Source of the DNA: Pectinophora gossypiella
Taxonomy: Eukaryota > Arthropoda > Insecta > Lepidoptera > Gelechiidae
Direction of reading: 5' to 3'
DNA: 64,000 nucleotides
Assembly: GCF_024362695.1 (NCBI RefSeq)
Contig: NC_065425.1
Location: 8,189,001-8,253,000, forward strand
Part shown: in pieces, positions 38,230-49,900 of the stretch
Numbering within the stretch: the stretch's first letter is position 1
How the letters are laid out: each line of letters starts with the position of its first letter
Made by a program: the position numbers and the translations under genes
The notes under the pieces: model-generated
Database searches by the model: none
What the model was told of the DNA's origin: nothing
The model's input: only the letters and a program-made list of their open reading frames with translations

Positions 38230-40157
38230 AGTTTTATTATTGAAAATTAAGTGAATTATGTAACCAGGAGGTCTTAAGTGCAACCAGTTAATTTATTACT
38301 TTGCAAGAAACTGGTTGGACTTTTGCAGCTTATTGTTACATTGTAATAAATATTGTCCTAGGTTATGGCGTATATTTAGCTGCAGCTAAATATACGCCTT
38401 TATAGGATTGTATACATGTTGAGAGCATTCATTCATTGTGCTCCATTATAAAATGAACGTTACATCCGTTAACCTATTTCGTTGACAATACATTGTACTA
38501 GCGATGCTAATATATTGAAAATAACAAGATATATACGGCCTGAAGAGATACATATATTGTCTTATATTGTTATTAAATAGATAGATAAAATACTTATTAA
38601 GCACAATGTGCACAATACAGAAAGGCACAGCAGGAGGCCTTATTGTTCATACAGCAATTTCTTCCAGACAACCTTTGGGTACAGGAACATTTTGTACAAA
38701 TATATACGGGGTGTTAGTGACATCGTAACGAAAACTTTGAGGGATGATTCAGGTCATGATCAAGTTGATGTCAAGTGGAATTTTCCGTCGCAAAAGTATG
38801 GAACTGAAAATAATTAAAAAAACACTAAAATTTTTATTAATTTTCCGTCAGGAAATTCTACTTTATATCAACGCAGTTTCATGGTCTGATTCATCGCCCT
38901 CAGTAGTCGTTACGGTGTCAAAAATAATTAAAATCAATCTAAATCTAATTTTATCTTTAATTATGATCTCTCTTCGAAAACTGTCACTCAGACTTACTGC
39001 AAAAATACGTAATTGACATACATTCATAAAATCCCGCCTGTCTCTCGTTGGGGTAGGCAGAGTCCACGGTATTCCACTTACCACCCAAACGTAGTGTATT
39101 TCATACTCCGGTTGAGGGGAAGCCTGTGCCCAGCAGTGGGACATATATAGACTATTAATGTTATGCATTTGTAACCCTGGAAAATTAAAAAACAGAAGAT
39201 CACACACATATGCAAACAATGGGATATAATCTTGACTGCTGTGTTATGATATGACTTAACACTCCTGTTCTACAAACACAACAACAATGGAAAGAGATCC
39301 GTCATTCGAAGCTCCCACACTCGTGGGTGCGCGCGCGCCGCTTTTCTGACGATAATGGCTTAATTGTAGGTTATACCTTGTTAATCCTTGCCCTTGTCTA
39401 GTGGTGAATGATGCTTAATTAAATAATAAGAAGCGTTTAAAATGAATGTGTTGAACATTATTTTCTTGGAAGTACTATTTATTTCTGAGTGTCGTTTTAT
39501 CTGCTAAGCTAAGGTAAGATACTGAGGCATACTAACTCTGTAACATCATAAGTTCATAATAAACATTTTCCCATTTGCATTGTTAATTTTAATTCTTTTG
39601 TTTCCAACAACACTTATTTTTATTCTTTATGTATACGTTATATTTTTAACTCTTATGTTTTTAGGAAGATTTATGGCTGTTTTAATTTAGAAGATAATTT
39701 CTGTTTAAGTTTTATACATATTTATATAATTAACACCTAGATATACTTATACGTTTTGTTGTTGTAATTGTGAATGCAGTGTGTACATAATATGTAATTG
39801 GGGCACATATACAAAAACTAATTTAAGACTTCAATTTTATAACTTTTCAATATATGTACTGTTGGTATACCTATCTAAATATATTACTATTTTTATTTAT
39901 GTTTAAATATCGTATTCTAGCTTCTTGAAACAAAGGCTTCATTATAATGTTAATGTAATTGTTTGTCTGATAATGTTTCTTCTGTGTGTTGTAATGTGCC
40001 ATTTGACGATATAGCAGCAATGTATTGACTTTTGTGCATGACTAATGAATCTGGCTAAAGAATACATTTCCTGTTGTGCATAGACTCGCGCAGATGCACA
40101 TTATTATGATTCATTATATGTATGTACGTTGAACAAAAGGATACCATATATATGTAT
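38230..40157. other. AT-rich stretch upstream of ADAM exon 1, no gene seen
   Basis: Contains 'cataaaatcccgcctgtctctcg' and SINE B tail pieces (39040-39150), otherwise unassigned. No signal-peptide exon with the required phase was found here. Confidence 0.5.
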
Positions 40158-40332
40158 ATACAGTCATGATCAATATCATGTACCCACTTTAGAACCCTGT
40201 CGCACTATCATATTTGACATTTAATGGGACTTACGATTTAATTTGTCAAAAAAGTTAATGCGACATGGATTCAAAGTAAAAAAAAAAATATTTTTTTTTT
40301 TAGTGTATACATATTAGTACTCGTGACCGAAC
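40158..40332 (+). mobile_element. Same MITE family
   Basis: Contains an A/T-rich expansion at 40277-40302. Confidence 0.75.
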
Positions 40333-40870
40333 ATAAAGGGTGCTAGTGACACTGTAACACAAACTTTGAGGGGTGATTCAAACGTATGATTCTGAGTGAT
40401 ATCAAGATAGAATTTTCCGTGGCAAAAGTATGGACCTGAAAATAATAAAAAAAAACACTTTAAAGTACACTTGATATCAACTCTAAATCATGGTCTCCCT
40501 CTGTATTCGGTACGGTGTCATTAACACCCTGTATATACATAAGTTCACGTCTATTTCCCGTTGGGGATAATGCGATCTACGATCCTGACACACCACTTTC
40601 GCCTTCCACACATTTAGCTGCCCTCGCGGCACAACAACCGCATCGCGCGCGCCGGTAATTATATCGAGAGCTCTGACCAATACGAGTAGCTGTACGACGT
40701 CTATCCACGTAGATAACATTCCCTGCACCTATTAGAAACCCTCGATATAATTCGCGACGCACGCGGTGTGGTTGCCGTGCAGCGTTTGCTTATTAATTAT
40801 TTTTAATTAATTCAGTACTAATTACCATGTTTATACATTGTGCTAATTGCATTATTATGTATTGTTCCAG

Positions 40871-40965
40871 GGAGTCCCGCGTCAGATTTCAGTCGACACA
40901 GAATAGTACAACCCACAGTGCACCATGCGAGGAGCAAAAGAGATATATCCACCACACGACACGCG
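40871..40965 (+). CDS. ADAM exon 1 (first visible): start of prodomain
   Basis: Follows the acceptor ttgttccag and ends at donor GTGAGT. Read with two leading bases from a split codon, it is open for 31 codons and ends in phase 0, fitting the next exon. It encodes HRIVQPTVHHARSKRDIS, typical of the N-terminal ADAM prodomain, and carries an RSKR furin-like site (residues 20-23) well before the main maturation site. The other two frames would not give an in-frame ADAM junction. No initiator codon or signal peptide is present, so at least one exon lies upstream. Confidence 0.85.
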
Positions 40966-43900
40966 GTGAGTTATTTTACATTCCATGATAAATATTTGAA
41001 TATTCGTACACTAACCTAACACAGTTGGCTCGACCTTATAGACGGCGATACGGTACGATATGACACATGAAGCCATGCCGATGTTGTCACATTTATAAAC
41101 CCAACTTTTATCGACATTCTGCATTGAGTGGGCAAACAAAAATAAACTGACAAATTATTAATTTAGTCAACTTTATTTACAATACCAAAACCAACCACAA
41201 ATGGTCAATTCCATTGCGTATTTAACTACATTATTTAATATAATATCCTGGTAAAGTGCCCGTTTGTCCTTTTGCGTCATTCAACATAATACAAAGATAT
41301 AAAAGCTGACTAATAAATAGTTACTCTCAGTAGTTACTCCAACACAATGTGGTTAATACCACTATATTTCACAATAGCTACGGCTCAATATATCAACTGG
41401 AATTACACGAGAGAAGCGGTGGTGCCTACAGGGGAGAGATGTCTAACGGATTGTGTGGATAACCTATGCTATGCGAACTTAAATTTGGACCAAATACCGT
41501 GTATTCCGAAGAGGACGAGGCCACCTAAGTATTACACGTCTCGTGCCAACGATGAAGGGAGGGAACAATGTATAAGCAACTGCGGGACCTTTGGCGATAT
41601 CTTCGAGTGGTGTGTAACAGGAAATGTAGGCAAAAAGAACCGTGTGAGATCTTGCACACGTCATACGTTTGTTTAGATGAGAATAACCTGTACGCCTACT
41701 GCGCGCCGTACCCCACTCCCGTAGCACGAAGACCCGATATAAGCATAGAATCGTGGTTCCAATACACCAAGCTTGTCCAAAGATATATTAAAATGAAATT
41801 AAGTAATGAAGTTCATTTTAATTGATGTTTGTTCTGCCAAGTCTTTATTGTACCTAAGAAAAAATAATTGTTGATTTTTATTGTATAAATAGTGTTTTTC
41901 TTTTTTAAATTAAGTATATTTTGTTAATGTGTCGGCTAACCTATTTATAAAAAAAGTAAAATTTGAATCGAATGTGTAGTTTTTGTGACATTTTCTTATC
42001 TATAGCAAACTAAAGATCGTACAATGTGTCCAGCTTTATTTAAAATTAATCCCGTGTTTTATTTAAACAGGAAAATGATGTTAATAACGTAATTTCCAAC
42101 GCGACCGTATGTAAATACATTATAGGCTACAAAATGAACCGGAGGTTGTTTTATCAGAGACTTCCTGTATACATGGATGAGGATATACGCAATTTAATCA
42201 TATAATAATGTCATTTAATGAGGAACTTTCCTAGCCACGTCCCTCAAAATATAAAAAAAATATTTTTTGAGGAGCTCGGTGGCGCAGCGGTTAACGCGCT
42301 CGGTCTGCGATTGTTGAAATAAAGCAACTTTCGCAAAGGCCGGTCATAGGATGGGTGACCACAAAAAAAAGTTTTCCTTTCGAGCTCCTCCGTGCTTCGG
42401 AAGGCACGTTAAGCCGTTGGTCCCGGCTGCATTAGCAGTCGTTAATAACCATCAATCCGCACTGGGCCCGCGTGATGGTTTAAGGCCCGATCTCCCTATC
42501 CATCCATAGGGAAGGCCCGTGCCCCAGCAGTGGGGACGTTAATGGGCTGATGATGATGATGAATGAGGAACTTTCCTAGCCACGTCCCTCAAAATATAAA
42601 AAAAATATATATTCAAATTCGAAATTATACAAAAAGTGACTTAAAGCAGTGCAGTTTGTTGGCGACGTATGCACTCGATTAATAGATAATTAATTATATA
42701 GATGGCGTTGTCCAGATTTAACGTGATAATTACCTATTTTCTCATTGCTCGGGTACATATTTTTTCAAAAATGGAATGTCATGGCAGAGGCATATATAAA
42801 TGTTGCTTGATATTTGGATCAGCTATGTATATAATTATGTAGCTTACCTATATTGCTTCTCTTTATTTTGATCAGAATAATAATGGGTAGAAGATGTGTT
42901 ATGCCTGAGTGTAATAACGAGGGTCATCATTTATATTCAAAAACAAAGATTAAAGATACATAATGTCTGTTATCCATGAAATTACAAGTCTCGTCTGCAA
43001 ACAAAAGATGTAATAATAAGTGGTTTTTTTATTATTATTTGTTATAGAAAAAACTTATAGAAAAAATATTACAAAACCAGAGAGGTTTGTACGTACTCTA
43101 AGGAAGTCGTCTATTAGTAAATCAGAGCTTATCATTATGAGTGTAGGTTACATAATCAACCATAACAATACATAAAATAAACAGCTTATATACGTTCCAT
43201 TGCTGGGCACAGGCCTCCCCTCAATCAATCGGAGGCGGTACGGAGCATATTCCACCACGCTGCTCCACTGCGGGTTGGTGGAGGTGTGTTTATAGATAAT
43301 AGCCGGGACCAACGGCTTAACGTGCCCTCCGAAGCACGGAATCATCTTACTTTTTCGGACAATGAGGTGACTCAAGCCAGCAATGTCCTTAACAAACGAA
43401 GAATTCGACAATGTCCCCATCGGGAATTGAACCCGGACCTCCAGGTCGTGAGCCTAATGCTCTAACCACTAGACAACGGAGGCTGTATACTTTACGTACC
43501 AATACTTTACGTAACAATACTTTATTTTTTTTTAAAGAACGTCTAGGACCCTGTGCCGAGGTTTTTCTTGCAGCTTCTATTCCCCGGCTATACAGGTTGT
43601 GAAAAGCTGCAGTAGTTTTAGGCGGACGAGACGTTCGTTATGTAAAAAATGACAATTTAAAGTGTAACAGTAGTACCTACTGAATAAAGATAGTTTTGAA
43701 TTTGAATGTCCGACAGAACATACCTATAGGTGTGGCTGCGGATCATCTCCATGATGTAGCTTACTCACACACCTTTTTTTTTCGTCTTAATATTTACTAT
43801 GTCAACTAAGCTATAAACCGAATACGTCTCTAGCTATAGTCGATTTTGATGCAATTTCTCTATTTGTCACCAGACAATTCCTTCAATCAACGCTTATCGC

Positions 43901-46900
43901 TATCGACCCATCAGAGTCGATTAATTCTTTCAAATATTTTTCTTCTAAGACGACGCCCTGGGCCGAGGTTCGCCCCCAACTGGGCACCCTCGGGCCTGTT
44001 GTCTTAAACGTTGTACCGGGTGAGAGCCTTCAGCGCTCCCCATTTGTCCGGACAAGTAGTTAATGCGATCTGCGACAAATCTACAATAAGTCACGTCAAA
44101 AAAAAAAAGAAAACTCCAGACAATCCTTACCCCTAATCGTCCAAAGCCTTACACGTGATTCGTCAACATTTACAGGAAGGAATGCACCACGACGAGGTGA
44201 CGATGAAAGTGCCGGTTGACGGAGAGGAGTATGTGCTTGACTTGCGGCTCAACCAGGACCTGGTCACCGACAACCACATAGTCAGCTACCAGAGGAACGG
44301 GGAGAGAGTGTTGCATAAACCCACTAGAGAGGTGAGGCGTGAAGACTCAATTTATTTATTAAATACAGGGTGTTAGTGATACCGTAACGAAAATTTTGGG
44401 GGATGATATCAAGTGGAATTTCCTGTCGGAATATTCATAAGAATCTTGGTTTTTTTTTTTATTATTATGAGCTCCATATTGTGCTTTAAGCTGCATAGAA
44501 CCCTAAAAAATATTACTGAAGATTTAACAGGTCCGGTTTTTTACAGAAGCGACTGCCTGACTGACCTTCCAACCCGCGAAGGGAAAACCAGCCCAATGCA
44601 AGTTAGGTCACATACGCATCTCTCGAGAATGTAGTTTTCCTCACGATGTTTTCCTTCACCTTCCAAACATGAATTCGAAAACAAATTTGATAATCATTGG
44701 GTTTAAGTCGTGCCTAGATTTGAACCTGCGACCTCACAGTGAGAGTCAAGCGTTCTTTCAACTAAGCTAATCAATAATAAAATAAAATAAAAAAGTTTAT
44801 TGCAGTATCTTTTGGTACATACTTTATACTGGGTTTGGAGCCGCCTTTTAATCATAGATATGCTTGTATTAGGTGACTCCGTTCTTCTATGTGCTAATGC
44901 ACATTCAGTACTCCATCACTAATTTAAGAGCCACGCTCTTGTCGGAGTAGCATTCTCCATGCTACTTTATTAGGGATAAAATAAGTCCTCTCGCCTTCCG
45001 CCCCGCAGTACTCTGTCTGACGCAAGTGGGATGGCGTCCAGAGTAGTCCATTTGAAAGTCGTACTATAGACTCCTGTCCTCCGCTCATGAATAGATTCAG
45101 TAGTCATCATCAATTTAAGAGCCACGCTCTTGTCGGTGTAGCATTTTCCATTCCAGTCTATCAAAGGCCAATTCCTTGACTTCCCTATAAGACACGACGT
45201 TAACCTTTTCTTTAATCTGTTCCATGTAAGCTCTTCTTGGTCTTCCCCTTCCTCTCTTTCCTTCTAGCTTTCCTTCTATGATGTTTTTAATGAATTCGTC
45301 GTGTCTTATTAGGTGTCCAATCATCTTGCCTCTTCTGTCCTCAATAATTCTCAGTATTTGTCTCTTTTCCCTTACTCTTACTAGCACTTCCTCATTTGTA
45401 ACCCTTTCTGTCCAACTTATTCTTTCCATCCTCCTCCAACACCACATTTCAAAGGCCTCGAGTCTCTCTCTGTCCTTCTGTGTCAGTGTCCAAGTTTCAC
45501 ATCCATAGAGGGCTATACTCCATACGAAGGTTTTGACACATCTTTTTCTGATAGGTTTGGCAATCCTAGCCTTGAATATGCACCCTTTGTTATGGAAAGC
45601 TTGTTTTGCCATTGCTATTCTGGTTTTAACGTCTAAAGTACATCTTGAGTCATTCGTTATTATGCTGCCTAGATACTTAAAGTTCTTTACATTTTCAATC
45701 GGGATATTATTTAACTTAATTATTTGGCTGTCTATTTTTGGAGTTTTGGAAATTGTTAGAATTTTGGTTTTACTTATATTAATTTTAAGGTCGTATTTTT
45801 CAAAAACTGTGTTCATTGTGTTAAGTAGGGTTTCTAGGTCTTCTTTATTACTGGCCAGTGCCGCAATATCGTCTGCAAATCTGATACTAATTATATTCTG
45901 TCCATTTATTGTTATTCCGTTACTGATTTTAGCTATTTCCTTCATGGCACCCTCTATGAAAATGTTAAATATTAGTGGAGATAAGGAACAGCCCTGTCTT
46001 ACACCTTGCCGTACTCTAGCTTTTCTCTTCACTTCTCCTATTTCTACGACAGTTTCCTGGTGTTTATATAGTTCGTATATTATCCTTCGGTCTCTATAAT
46101 CCATTCCTACTTCCTTCAACCCCCTCATCATTTTCCTCCAGTTTACCTTGTCAAAAGCCTTTTCAAGGTCTATAAAAGCCACGCTGGTATCCATGCTTAA
46201 ATCCAATCTCCTGTCAATTATCAGTCTTAAAGCTAATATTGCTTCTCTTGTACCTTTCTTTTCCCTGAACCCATACTGGTCATCTCCCAGACATCCCTCA
46301 GCTTTAGGTCTCAGTCGGTTTAGGGCTTAGGTCTCAGATTCAGTAGTAACTAGCCAATATTTTATCCAGGAACTGGACATATGCCAGTACTCGGGCACGG
46401 TGCGAGGCAAACCAGGCTCCTGGGTGGCGGTGTCCACCTGTCACGGGGTCCGCGGGGTCATCCACGACGGGAAGGTCATGCGGTATATTGAACCCGCACA
46501 GCATGGTGAGTTTATTGAAGTTGACTTAGATAATGAATGAACTTCAACAGTTCCTGCGGTGAGTCTGTCTTGGGTAATGACACCTTTCTGGCCAAGAACT
46601 TAATGCCCTATATGGCAAATCTACAATAAGTCACGTCAAAAATATCAAATCTGCTGACTTACTGACTGACTGATTTATCCTCGCACAGCCCAAACTATTA
46701 AATGACACTAGATTTTTTTATTTTTTTTTACAATGGACGCAAGCACTGGAGAAGAATTTACATGTGCTTGTGCAATGTCTCCGAAAACGACGTTAGAATC
46801 AAGTGCAAGGAAGGCACCACCAGATGGGAATAATAAATCCCAAGGAGAGATAGAGAGAGAATGAGACAAAGACGTGCGTTATATATTTCCAGGTAACGAA

Positions 46901-49900
46901 ATCACCTCTCACCACTTCCTGTACTCCCACTCGGACCTGAACAAGGAGCACCGCTGCGGGTACGCCGGCAGCATCACCAACAACACCGATTATGATCCCC
47001 TGCTGTTGAAGAAACATCTCACCGAGAAGGAGATCCAGAAAAGCAGGGCTGCTAGGGTGAGACTTGATCTTGTATCTCCTTCTTCGTCCAGTTATGATGC
47101 ACAACAACGTACAGAAAGTTTTATACGTCTTTTATCTTCAACATCAACGTCTTCAGTTGAGTGATATTGGTACTGCATCTATCACGTTAAGCCGTTGGTC
47201 CCGGTACTACTTAAGGGTGTAAAGTACGTAGTCGTTACATACATCGTTAAGTTGTACCCGAGACCAACGGCTTACCGTGGCTTCCGAAGCACGGATCATT
47301 TTACTTTCAGACATTCGGGTGATCAGCCTGTAATGTCCTAACCAAACTAGGATTAGAGAAGAAGAGAGCACAGAGATTTTTAGAAAGAAAGAAAGAAGGA
47401 AAGATAAAATATATATTCGGCATACTTAATATTAATTAACATAATATACTTAGGTAATTAAATTACTTAATAATTATTATACTTAATGCCGAAACCGCTT
47501 CAGCTCAGCAAATGTCACGGCCTAGCAGTAGCTAGACTATGACGCTGATTTTCAGCTGCCGCCGGTTGGAGAATCAAAAAACAGTGAAACAAAAAACTGG
47601 GCTCTAGAGTCTAAGTTTTCTAAAGTTTTTGTCATATGTCCCCACCGGGATTACAACCCGGGACCTCCGATCCCGGGACCTCCTGATCGTGAGCCCAACG
47701 CTATATAATGTCACCTCCACAGTACAAACGCGACACGTTCGACGATACGCAAGTGCGAGGTCCGTACAACTCGAATGCGTTGTCGCGCTACATGGAGCTG
47801 GTGCTGGTGGCCGACCACGGCGAATTCCTGGCCAACGGGGACATGCGCACCGTGCATCGCCAGATGAAGGACGTGGCTAACATCATCAACTCGGTGAGTG
47901 CTCCCACATAAAACTGAACTGTATTACTTGATGTCTGCGTCAGTTACAGCTACATCACTACACAGCTTTTAAGTTGAATGGGCGAATACAAAGTTATTTT
48001 ATTCTGACCTTTTGTCTACGCTAATCATCATAACATAAGCTCACAACTATATACCAACTGGGTAAAAATCAATTTCATGTCAAATAAAAATATTGGTTAT
48101 TTAGAGAAATTGCTTCAACGTGGCCATAAACGCCTCTGTACAGTCATGAGCAATATAATGTACCCACTTTAGGACTCTGTCGCACTAACACATTTGCCAT
48201 TTAGTGAGACTTACAGTTCAATTTGTCAAAAAAGTTACTGTGACATGGTACCAAAGTGTATACATATTAATGCTCGTGGCCGTACATAGAGTCAAAAGAT
48301 TCATAATCGTCTCTCTTGCAGGTCTACTCTCCACTAAACATCTTCATAGCACTGGTCGGCGTGGTAGTTTGGAGCGAGCAGGACGAGATACCGCTAGAAG
48401 AGAACGGAGATAGAACGTTGACCAATTTCCTGCAGTATAGGAAGACCAGGCTGCTTGCTGAGATCAAGAATGACAACGCGCAGTTGCTTACGTAAGTGGC
48501 TTTTTAAGACATAAACAGGGGGGTGTGCATTGCGCACTTACTTTTGTATGCGCAAATGTCAAATAGCAATATTACTTTCTTAGATGAATTGCTTCGATGT
48601 GGCCATATTAATCCCCCAGTTTGTATATGTCCCACTGCTGCACAATTTACTATTGCCATTTTTTTTTACTCCCTACTATTTACCTACTTCACTGTTTCAC
48701 TTTTCAACGATTTTCGATTTTGTTTTCGCATTTAACTATCAGTTTACGTCAACCTTGTAATTATAATTAAAACTACTAAAAAAGTAAGTTAAGTGTTTTA
48801 TTAGTTTTCGATATTTTTCAGTTGAAACACATACTTTGTATTTGTTAACAATTGAAAATCTAACCGACTTTTTAATATCGGCAATCATTATATTTCCGAA
48901 AAAAAAAACGGATTTAAATGTTTATGTTAATCAATTATTAGATTTATCATGTGTCATCATAATTTGAATTTAGAACTAAATAATTTATTGTTATTTCATA
49001 TTTTTCTACAGCCGTCAAAAATTCCAAGATGGCGTCGTGGGCAAGGCCCTCAAAGGCCCAATTTGCACGTACGAATTCTCCGGCGGTGTTTCGACCAACC
49101 ATTCCACCGTTATCGGTCTGGTCGCGACCACTATCGCCCATGAAATGGGCCATAATCTGGGCATGGAGCACGATACAGAGGAACAATGTAAATGTCCCGA
49201 TGAGAAGTGTATCATGAGCCCTTCAAGTACTTCCGTGACGCCTGCGCATTGGTCATCGTGCAGTCTCAAGTCGCTCGCGTTAGCATTCGAACGAGGCATG
49301 GATTACTGTCTACGGTAAGTACATATTAGTACGCTTCGTAAGGAAGAAAGTAGTGTAGAAAAGACATAGAGTCATAGACCTCGTATAACAAATAGACAAT
49401 CAATCTCTGTAAAAAAGTGTCCGAAGCGCATTTTGTCATAAGCGACACTGTACAGCCGATATTGCACTTTATTTGAACAGCCATAACATCTTAATTTTAG
49501 GGAACGAACTTATACCATCTACATAACTTAATGTATTCGTACGTATTTACAACACGGTACGGATGCTTTTTTAGAAAAAAAACTCCTTAGCGAATGTGAG
49601 TCCATTTGTTTATAATACTCTGTGTCTCTAATACTCTTTTTTTTCATAGCAATAAACCTAAACGCCTTTTCGACTCACCGACCTGCGGTAACGGCTTCGT
49701 CGAACCCGGCGAGCAGTGCGACTGCGGCACTATGGCCGACAAGACTGAACGGAACATGTGTCATATGTGCTGTCACCCTGAGACGTGCATGCTGCGACGG
49801 AACGCCACTTGCGCCTCCGGAGAGTGCTGCAATCTAGAGGTATGACCTTATGTGCAGTCTTACCTTAGTCACACCCGGACACTCGACACTTAATGTACAG

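Noticed and set aside
45533..46099. 188-codon plus-strand hydrophobic ORF
   Set aside because: Antisense shadow of the LINE reverse transcriptase.
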